IMG/VR virus record: IMGVR_UViG_3300034012_000681
Span: 1 to 36,962 of that record
Reading direction: 5' to 3' (one strand)
DNA from: a virus
Length of the DNA: 36,962 nucleotides
Below, piece after piece: positions 7,778-13,449 of this stretch. The notes under the pieces are model-generated. The model was not told the DNA's origin. It searched no databases and saw nothing but the letters and a program-made list of their open reading frames with translations. Position numbers and translations under genes: made by a program. Within the stretch, counting starts at the first letter, position 1. Each line of letters starts with the position of its first letter.

Positions 7778-8197
7778 TTAGTAATCTTGCAACAGTTCGC
7801 GTATCTGGCGGACTGTTTCCGGTGAAAAATGCTTGCGCAGCGCAACGCCTATTTCTAAACAAGCTTTGTAGGTGTTTAGCGCCTTGATCGAATCGTCCGA
7901 GTAGCCAAAGGTTGCGCACCAATCATGAAAATTTTCATCTGCTGCGCTTGCGTCCATGGTTAGCGAGTGCAACACGTCCGCAATTTTGGGTTTTCTAGCT
8001 ATATCAGAGCCAAATTTCACCTTTTTGCGGTGACCTAAGCCGGTGAAATAGTCTGTAGACCAATAACCGGCTTTGCTAGAGATAGATACGCGCCACTGAT
8101 CGCACGGCCAATCGTCGCGCCTAGTCTCGCAGACATAATCAATTTGTATAGGTAAAGTTTCCAGCGATTCAATAGTGTCAAAAGTAGTGTTAAGCAT
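7778..8197 (-). CDS. Conserved-looking phage protein, unknown function (139 aa)
   Basis: The frame is open to an ATG at 8242, but the ATG at 8197 leaves a more natural start (MLNTTFDTIESLETL) and less overlap with the upstream gene. Neither has a strong ribosome site, so the N-terminus is uncertain by 15 residues. Stretches such as YWSTDYFTGLGHR, DWCATFGYSDDSIKALNTY and a C-terminal RQIRELLQDY remind me of a recurrent small phage protein family without known function. The C-terminal two thirds are probably helical. Confidence 0.72.
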   Translation of the reverse strand: MLNTTFDTIESLETLPIQIDYVCETRRDDWPCDQWRVSISSKAGYWSTDYFTGLGHRKKVKFGSDIARKPKIADVLHSLTMDASAADENFHDWCATFGYSDDSIKALNTYKACLEIGVALRKHFSPETVRQIRELLQDY

Positions 8198-8222
8198 GGT
8201 CGGATCACTTTCAAGAAAAGGA

Positions 8223-8438
8223 TTAAGCAACGCGCAGGACATAGTGCGCCTGCGTAGGACCTGATATGTCGGTAGATTCGCCGATCAACAGATCGGTGAC
8301 ATAGGCTATGTCGTCGGCCGAGTAGCCATTGTCGCTATTGAAAAAGTCCACGCCGTGGATTTCCGTGACGAATTCATCGGTGGACACGTTCCACACGCAA
8401 ACAAATTGTTCGTGGCCATACATTTGATTTTTTTCCAT
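8223..8438 (-). CDS. Small acidic protein of unknown function (71 aa)
   Basis: The ATG at 8438 is preceded by GGGGA at a good distance. The product begins MEKNQMYGHEQFVCVWNV and is acidic, with alternating beta-type segments and a DNGYSADDIAYVTDL core. It overlaps the frame of the next gene if that one starts at 8242, which is one reason to prefer the later start there. Small acidic early proteins often inhibit host enzymes, but nothing here proves that. Confidence 0.72.
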   Translation of the reverse strand: MEKNQMYGHEQFVCVWNVSTDEFVTEIHGVDFFNSDNGYSADDIAYVTDLLIGESTDISGPTQAHYVLRVA

Positions 8439-8450
8439 AATGTTCCCCTT

Positions 8451-8729
8451 TTAGAATGTTTCAACAAAGTCGACGATATCTTGCCAATTGTCGGACGTTA
8501 CATATGCCACTTGGTCACCGTCCTTGACGCGCTCGGCCGTAAATCGTGCGTGTCCGGAATACTCACGTTCGCTCGGATTCGCGAAATCTACCCATAGGCA
8601 AAGAAAATCACTCGCGCCGATGTCCTTGGTGAAATGCGGACATACGTCATTGTGATAAGAATTGTCTTCAAAGCCAGCCGGAATAGTCACGTCAAGAACA
8701 AAGTCGGGAAATTCAGTTTTGTAGGTCAT
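8451..8729 (-). CDS. Small acidic protein of unknown function (92 aa)
   Basis: The frame is open further upstream, but the ATG at 8729 has AAAGGG at ideal spacing and follows the stop of the 30-aa membrane protein gene by a few bases. The product begins MTYKTEFPDFVLDVTIP and contains SYHNDVCPHF and LWVDFANPSEREY, a pattern I associate with a recurring phage family of unknown role. Its VDFA-type segment resembles the WVDYEP segment of the last gene in this operon, which may indicate distant relatedness. Acidic overall. Confidence 0.75.
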   Translation of the reverse strand: MTYKTEFPDFVLDVTIPAGFEDNSYHNDVCPHFTKDIGASDFLCLWVDFANPSEREYSGHARFTAERVKDGDQVAYVTSDNWQDIVDFVETF

Positions 8730-8740
8730 GACTAACCCTT

Positions 8741-8833
8741 TCAGAATGACAGCAAAAAGTAAAAGAATGCCCACATAATCAGCGCGCCGAGAGCGCCGCC
8801 GATCATCTCTAAGAGTGTTGGTTTCGTGTTCAT
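8741..8833 (-). CDS. Very small single-pass membrane protein (30 aa)
   Basis: This 31-codon gene lies between the promoter region and the 92-aa gene. Its ATG has a GGGG ribosome site (plus-strand CCCC at 8841-8844). The product begins MNTKPTLLEMIGG and continues as one hydrophobic helix (LGALIMWAFFYFLLSF) to the C-terminus. It is the first gene of the leftward operon. Tiny membrane proteins at this place can be superinfection or lysis modulators; that is a guess. Its placement, ribosome site and clean transmembrane pattern argue that it is real. Confidence 0.65.
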   Translation of the reverse strand: MNTKPTLLEMIGGALGALIMWAFFYFLLSF

Positions 8834-8880
8834 TTGATAACCCCTTCGTTTTGTTTTGTAAAAGATTGTGCTGCAGAAGC

Positions 8881-8908
8881 AAAATAGCACACTTTTAGAG
8901 AATGTAAA
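8881..8908 (-). promoter_or_regulatory. Leftward promoter for the 8833-7216 operon
   Basis: On the minus strand TTTACA (plus 8903-8908) and TATTTT (plus 8881-8886) are separated by 16 bases, with TG one base ahead of the -10 (extended -10). The predicted start is about 40 bases upstream of the first ATG at 8833. Confidence 0.6.
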
Positions 8909-8922
8909 AGAATTTTTTACAT
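8902..8922. promoter_or_regulatory. Operator-like palindrome over the -35 box
   Basis: A perfect 8-bp inverted repeat, ATGTAAAA (8902-8909) and TTTTACAT (8915-8922), with a 5-bp centre, contains the -35 box of the leftward promoter. A partial copy (TGTAAAAGA) lies at 8858-8866, between the promoter and the first gene. A dimeric regulator bound here would block or modulate RNA polymerase. Confidence 0.55.
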
Positions 8923-9001
8923 CCCAAGTGAATAACCCTTAAAAGTGTAAGGGCTTTAGCGGTTTTATGGGTCTAAAACGCGTTTTGTGGGTTGTGGGAT
9001 G

Positions 9002-9038
9002 ACCCACGGAAAAGCGTTGATACGCTTAGGTTTTGGGG
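9002..9038. repeat. Direct repeat, copy 1
   Basis: The 24 bases at 9002-9025 (starting ACCCACGGAAAAGCG) recur exactly at 9069-9092. After three mismatched bases, GGTTTTGGGG also recurs (9029-9038 and 9096-9105). The period is 67 bp, and GTGGGTC words lie between the copies. Confidence 0.85.
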
Positions 9039-9068
9039 TTTTGTGGGTCTTTTGTGGGTCATGGCGCA

Positions 9069-9105
9069 ACCCACGGAAAAGCGTTGATACGCCACGGTTT
9101 TGGGG
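9069..9105. repeat. Direct repeat, copy 2
   Basis: This is the second copy of the 37-bp imperfect repeat described at 9002-9038, with three consecutive differences (9093-9095). It is preceded by GTGGGTCATGG, so that copy 2 forms a GTGGGT/ACCCAC inverted pair with its upstream flank. Confidence 0.85.
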
Positions 9106-9261
9106 CATTTTATAGGGTTGTGGGTCATTCTTTTTTCAAGTTGTCGGAAATTACACAGAATTGTGAAATAATGGCCGCGCCAAGATTTGACAGTTGGAGA
9201 GGCAGCGATTAAAAACACATGACCCACATTGCCCACATGACCCACATCGTTTTTTGACAAC

Positions 9262-9471
9262 ATGCCAAAACCACCCACATTGACGCCCAAAAGATTCGAC
9301 AGAAGATTGACGTTAGAGCAACTAAATATTTTAGCGGCCGCCGGATCCGGAAACATCACAAAAGGTCTTGATGTCGTTTTGAGCTGCTACCAAGTACTGT
9401 ATAACGCCGGCGTCAAAAGTGATGACAAGTTATTAATATTACTTTCAGATATACGGAAATCCGATAAGTGA
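9262..9471 (+). CDS. Small protein, possible DNA-binding regulator (69 aa)
   Basis: The product begins MPKPPTLTPKRFDRRLTLEQLNIL and contains SGNITKGLDVVLSCYQVLY, a pattern reminiscent of short ribbon-helix-helix or helix-turn-helix proteins whose core reads GNxSxGI(R). It is the first rightward gene after the control region. Its start has no clear Shine-Dalgarno sequence, and the GTGGGTC-type words run into its first codons, so it may autoregulate. The reading frame is free of stops and the amino acid composition is natural. Its identity as a regulator is inference. Confidence 0.55.
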   Translation: MPKPPTLTPKRFDRRLTLEQLNILAAAGSGNITKGLDVVLSCYQVLYNAGVKSDDKLLILLSDIRKSDK

Positions 9472-9814
9472 GGGTTTTTTATATATAGGCGCTTGACCGT
9501 ACAGGTACCTGCGAAATGGTGCCCCACGCTTTCACCTATCACTAAAAACTATCAACCCTGGCCAGGTGATAGCCAGGTTCTATCCCCAATAGTCTGCGTC
9601 AATGGCCTGCGCATCATGTCCGCATAACGAGCATTATGTAAAACGCGCTCGGCTGTCGGCCGGTAGGCATTGGCTATCGACCGCTTGCTTTTGTGACAAC
9701 TTTGATGGGGGGGGAGGGGTCGGTCTGTCAGATTAAAATTTGCGGGTACCTCCAACCCACAAAAAAAAGCAAACCGGCTACAATGCTCGAAGCTTTCCAA
9801 CTGGAGAAAAAGCG
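9472..9814. promoter_or_regulatory. Noncoding region upstream of terminase, late promoter or packaging site
   Basis: About 340 bases without a convincing gene. Visible elements are a T-run directly after the small gene (9474-9480), a perfect palindrome CAGGTACCTG (9502-9511), a hairpin AACCCTGGC/GCCAGGTT (9554-9578), a G-run of eight then A then four G (9707-9719), and a second GGTACC (9744-9749). A -10-like TACAAT (9779-9784) lacks a good -35. Regions just ahead of the small terminase gene often hold the pac or cos site, and the late promoter should be here too. Confidence 0.5.
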
Positions 9815-10147
9815 ATGGCAACGGAATACAAAGCACCGCGCAAACTGCCGATGACTGAGAGTCAGAAGATCAAGGAGTTGCGCCGGATGATGATCGAGGG
9901 GCGCGGCAAGGCGGTCGTGCAAAAGATCATCGACATTGCGTTAGAGGACGGCCACCCAGGCCAGATGGCGGCGCTAAAGATGTGCGTCGACCGCACGCTC
10001 CCGGTCAGTATGTTTGAGAAGACCAACGGCCAGCGCAGCGCAGTCACCATCAACATCACAGGCATGGACGGCACGCCACTTCAGATCGGCGCATCCAGCA
10101 CCCCCGAACCGCTGACGCTGGAGATGGAGACACCGAACAATGGCTGA
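9815..10147 (+). CDS. terS: Small terminase subunit (TerS), putative
   Basis: The frame is open from about 9740, but the ATG at 9815 with GGAG ten bases upstream is the plausible start, giving 110 aa. The N-terminal half is basic and helical (SQKIKELRRMMIEGRG), followed by VVQKIIDIALEDGHPGQMAALKMCVDRTLP, a helix-rich block seen in small terminase-like and DUF5681-like phage proteins just upstream of terL. It would bind the packaging site and regulate the large subunit. Its last 8 bases overlap the terL start. The function is inferred from position, size and this block. Confidence 0.72.
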   Translation: MATEYKAPRKLPMTESQKIKELRRMMIEGRGKAVVQKIIDIALEDGHPGQMAALKMCVDRTLPVSMFEKTNGQRSAVTINITGMDGTPLQIGASSTPEPLTLEMETPNNG

Positions 10148-11399
10148 CTTGAACTTTCAACTGCTGCCGTGGCAGCAGACGGTTTTCTCCGATCCGACGC
10201 GCTTCAAAGTCGTCGCGGCCGGACGCCGGTGCGGTAAATCGAGACTGGCGGCGACCACCTTGCTAATCGAGGGACTGCGCTGCCCGCCCGGCTCTGCCGT
10301 GCTGTATGTCGCGCCCACCCAGGGCCAAGCGCGGCAGATTATCTGGAACGTGTTGCTCGATCTAGGGCGCGACGTGATCGCCAACAGTCACATCAACAAC
10401 CAGGACATCACGCTGATCAACGGGGCGACGATCTATGTCAGAGGCGCCGACCGGCCCGACACCCTGCGCGGGGTGAGCTTGACCTACGCCGTGCTGGATG
10501 AAGTGGCCGACATTAAGCCCGAGGCGTGGGAGCAGGTCATTCGAGCGTCGTTGTCGGACAAGAAGGGGCGTGGGTTGTTCATCGGCACGCCCAAGGGCAG
10601 GAACTGGTTCCACGACTTGTACAAGTTGGGGCAGACGCAAGACGATGACGACTGGAAGAGCTGGCACTTCACCACCAAGGACAACCCGCTAATCGACCCG
10701 ACTGAGATCGAGTCGGCGAAGAAGACGCTGTCGACGTTTGCATTTAAGCAAGAATACATGGCGAGCTTCGACAACGCCGGGGCGGACGTGTTCAAGGAAG
10801 ACTGGATCAAGTACAGCGACGAGCCGCAGTACGGCAGTTACTACGTGGCGGTCGATCTGGCGGGGTTTGAAGAGGTGGCCAAGCAGGCGGCGAACTCCAA
10901 GAAGCGCTTAGACGAGTCGGCGATTGCGATTGTAAAGGTGACCGAGGACGGCACGTGGTGGGTGAAGGACATCTGGCACGGGCGGTGGGACATCCGGGAG
11001 ACGGCGGCGAAGATCCTGATGGCCATGCGCGATTACCGGCCGATGTCGGTGGGGATCGAGCGGGGGGCACTAAAGAACGCGGTTTTGCCGTATTTGAGTG
11101 ACTTAATGCGTAAGAATAATGTATATTCGCACATAGTTGACCTGACGCACGGCAACCGAAAAAAGGCCGACCGGATAATCTGGGGACTCCAAGGTCGTTT
11201 CGAGCATGGACGCATCGTGCTAAACGAAGACGGCGATTGGGAAACATTCCTCGACCAACTGCTGTTGTTTCCTGCGCAGGGCGTGCATGATGACCTGCCC
11301 GATGCATTGTCCTACATAGACCAGTTGGCCGTAACCTCTTACTTTGCGGACGACGCGGATGATGATTGGGAACCAATCGACGTGATCGCTGGAGTGTGA
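10140..11399 (+). CDS. terL: Large terminase subunit (ATPase and nuclease)
   Basis: This 419-aa protein has the full packaging-motor layout. Walker A is AAGRRCGKSR near residues 26-35, Walker B with catalytic Glu is YAVLDEVAD near 116-124, and the coupling motif FIGTPKG is near 146. The C-terminal RNase H-like nuclease shows acidic residues in VAVDLAG (near 236), SVGIERGALKNAV (near 303) and VHDDLPDALSYI (near 382-393). It cuts the concatemer and pumps DNA into the prohead through the portal encoded next. The start overlaps terS by 8 bases, and GGAG lies 9 bases upstream. The portal gene follows one base after the stop. Confidence 0.95.
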   Translation: MADLNFQLLPWQQTVFSDPTRFKVVAAGRRCGKSRLAATTLLIEGLRCPPGSAVLYVAPTQGQARQIIWNVLLDLGRDVIANSHINNQDITLINGATIYVRGADRPDTLRGVSLTYAVLDEVADIKPEAWEQVIRASLSDKKGRGLFIGTPKGRNWFHDLYKLGQTQDDDDWKSWHFTTKDNPLIDPTEIESAKKTLSTFAFKQEYMASFDNAGADVFKEDWIKYSDEPQYGSYYVAVDLAGFEEVAKQAANSKKRLDESAIAIVKVTEDGTWWVKDIWHGRWDIRETAAKILMAMRDYRPMSVGIERGALKNAVLPYLSDLMRKNNVYSHIVDLTHGNRKKADRIIWGLQGRFEHGRIVLNEDGDWETFLDQLLLFPAQGVHDDLPDALSYIDQLAVTSYFADDADDDWEPIDVIAGV

Positions 11400-11400
11400 G

Positions 11401-13449
11401 ATGGACCAAAACGACTTTGATCAGCCAGACGAGGCCGATAAAGAGTTAGTTTCTTTCGTGACTGATCATTGTGATCGGTGGCGTACCTACCGAGACATCA
11501 ATTTCCTGCCAAGCTGGGAAGAGTACGAACGTATCTTCCGTGGCGAGTGGGCAATCGAAGACAAGACCCGCGAATCTGAACGCTCCCGCCTGGTCACGCC
11601 GATGACGCAGCAGGCGGTGGAGACGCGCCACGCCGAGATCATGGAGGCGATTTTTGGCTCGGGCGAGTACTTCGACATCGAAGACGACTTGAAGGACATC
11701 GACGGCAGCCCACTGGACGTGGAGATGCTAAAGCGCCAGTTGATGGAGGACTTCAAGAAGGACAAGATCAGAAAATCTATCGATCACATCGAGTTGTTAG
11801 CCGAAATCTATGGCACCGGTATTGGTGAGATCGTGGTCAGCATGGAGAAGGAGTACATGCCGGCTACGCAACCGATCCCTGGCCAGATGGGGCAGGCGGC
11901 CATTGGCGTGATCGAGAAGCCGCGGGTGTCGGTCAAGTTGGTGCCGGTGAACCCGAAGAACTTCCTATTTGACCCGAACGGCACGTCGGTCGACGACTGC
12001 ATGGGCGTGGCGATTGAGAAGTACGTATCGATCCACAAGGTGGTGCGCAACATCGAGCGCGGCATCTATCGCAAAGTCAACATCACCCCGACGTACGAAG
12101 ACACTGATCTGGAGCCGACACAAGAGGTCAGCGCCTACGAAGATGAGAAGGTCAAGCTTCTGACCTACTACGGTCTGGTGCCTAAAGAGTACATCGCCAA
12201 GTTGAACGAAAGCGACGAGGAGATGGTCGATCTGTTCCCGGAAGATTCAGCGGCCGAGGACTACAGCGACATGGTCGAGGCGATCGTTGTGATTGCCAAC
12301 GACGGGATGCTCTTGAAGGCCGAAGAGAATCCGTACATGATGAAGGATCGTCCGGTGCTGTCGTACCAGGACGACACGGTGCCCAACCGCTTGCTAGGGC
12401 GGGGGACGGTGGAGAAGGCGTACAACATGCAGAAAGCGATCGACGCAGAAGTGCGCTCGCATTTGGATGGACTGGCGCTGACATCGGCGCCGATGATGGC
12501 AATGGACGCGACGCGTCTGCCACGTGGGGCGAAGTTTGAAGTGCGTCCGGGCAAGGCGATTCTAACCAACGGCAACCCGAACGAGATTCTGTTTCCGTTC
12601 AAGTTTGGTCAGACGTCGAACGACAACTTGGCCACCGCCCAGCGGTTTGAGACGATGCTGTTGCAGGCAACCGGCACGTTGGACAGTCAAGGGATGGTCA
12701 GCCAAGTCTCGCGTGACGGTGGCAACGCCGGCATGTCGATGGCAGTCGCCTCGATCATTAAGAAGTACAAGCGCACGCTGGTGAACTTCCAAGAAGACTT
12801 TTTGATGCCATTCATCAAGAAGTCGGCGTTTAGGTACATGCAGTTCGACCCCGAGCGGTATCCGTCGGTGGATATGAACTTCATCCCAACTGCGACACTG
12901 GGCATCATCGCTCGCGAGTACGAGCAGGCGCAGTTCATTGCGCTGTTGCAGACCTTGGGGCCAGACACACCGGTGCTGCCGTTGATTCTGAAGGGCATTG
13001 TGGCCAACAGCTCGCTGTCTAACCGCATGGAGCTGATGGAGTCGCTGACACAGATGGCGCAGCCGAACCCAGAACAGCAGCAAATGGCGCAGATGCAGCA
13101 GCAGTTGGCTATGCAAGCAGCGCAGGCGCAGATCGCGGTCAATCAGACGCAGGCCGAGCAGAACCGTGCAGAGGCCACGAAGACGCTGATCGAGGCGCGG
13201 TTGAAGCCGGTCGAGACGGAAGCGAAGATCATGGCGGCCAATACGCAGAATTTGCCGAACAATGATGAGCTGGCGTCCAAAGAGTTCGACAAGCGGGTCA
13301 AGATTGCTGAATTGATGTTGAAAGAAGCCGACATCAAGAACAAATCAAAGATTGTTGAGATGCAGATGGCGGATAAACAGAACAAGATCAGCGGCATGGA
13401 AGAAGACTTCCTTGAAGAACTGACCAAGGAGCTGTCGAATGGACGTTGA
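11401..13449 (+). CDS. Portal protein (podovirus type)
   Basis: This 682-aa protein follows terL directly and precedes the scaffold/coat region, the standard portal place. Its acidic N-terminus, a WxxYxxIFRGEWAIEDK segment and a YGTGIGEIVV stretch resemble P22-like and marine podovirus portals. The C-terminal 130 residues are a glutamine/alanine-rich, probably coiled-coil region (residues about 555-680), comparable in kind to the long barrel helix of large podovirus portals. It forms the dodecameric ring at the vertex. The start has GGAG at 6 bases. The 3' end overlaps the next gene by 11 bases, so their dosage is probably linked. Confidence 0.88.
   Translation: MDQNDFDQPDEADKELVSFVTDHCDRWRTYRDINFLPSWEEYERIFRGEWAIEDKTRESERSRLVTPMTQQAVETRHAEIMEAIFGSGEYFDIEDDLKDIDGSPLDVEMLKRQLMEDFKKDKIRKSIDHIELLAEIYGTGIGEIVVSMEKEYMPATQPIPGQMGQAAIGVIEKPRVSVKLVPVNPKNFLFDPNGTSVDDCMGVAIEKYVSIHKVVRNIERGIYRKVNITPTYEDTDLEPTQEVSAYEDEKVKLLTYYGLVPKEYIAKLNESDEEMVDLFPEDSAAEDYSDMVEAIVVIANDGMLLKAEENPYMMKDRPVLSYQDDTVPNRLLGRGTVEKAYNMQKAIDAEVRSHLDGLALTSAPMMAMDATRLPRGAKFEVRPGKAILTNGNPNEILFPFKFGQTSNDNLATAQRFETMLLQATGTLDSQGMVSQVSRDGGNAGMSMAVASIIKKYKRTLVNFQEDFLMPFIKKSAFRYMQFDPERYPSVDMNFIPTATLGIIAREYEQAQFIALLQTLGPDTPVLPLILKGIVANSSLSNRMELMESLTQMAQPNPEQQQMAQMQQQLAMQAAQAQIAVNQTQAEQNRAEATKTLIEARLKPVETEAKIMAANTQNLPNNDELASKEFDKRVKIAELMLKEADIKNKSKIVEMQMADKQNKISGMEEDFLEELTKELSNGR

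Larger units (their letters stand above)
8834..9261. promoter_or_regulatory. Divergent control region, possible replication origin
   Basis: About 430 bases without a convincing gene separate the leftward cluster from the rightward late region. It is AT-richer than its flanks. It holds a stem-loop CCCTTA/TAAGGG (8936-8953), a perfect palindrome AAAACGCGTTTT (8975-8986), an imperfect 37-bp direct repeat (9002-9038, 9069-9105), and around ten GTGGG/CCCAC-type words in both orientations between 8987 and 9285. A TTGACA (9187-9192) could serve a rightward promoter, with a poor -10 near 9210. Such clusters are typical of iteron origins or multi-site operators; which of the two cannot be told from sequence alone. 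Confidence 0.6.

Noticed and set aside
7764-7922. N-terminal extension of the 88-aa gene to an upstream start
   Set aside because: The ATG at 7763 has GGAGG at eight bases; the extension would overlap the upstream gene and reads as Arg/Cys-rich noise.
8973-9359. 128-codon minus-strand frame through the repeat region
   Set aside because: Its peptide repeats (GHVGNVGHV) simply reflect the GTGGGTC words, it has no ribosome site, and it covers the divergent control elements.
9552-9836. 94-codon minus-strand frame upstream of terS
   Set aside because: Lies between rightward genes and covers a probable promoter region; the C-terminal part (IGDRTWLSPGQG) looks slightly protein-like, but there is no start with a ribosome site.
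10807-11409. 200-codon minus-strand frame opposite terL
   Set aside because: Ser/Pro/Arg-rich antisense shadow; the plus strand is a motif-complete terminase.
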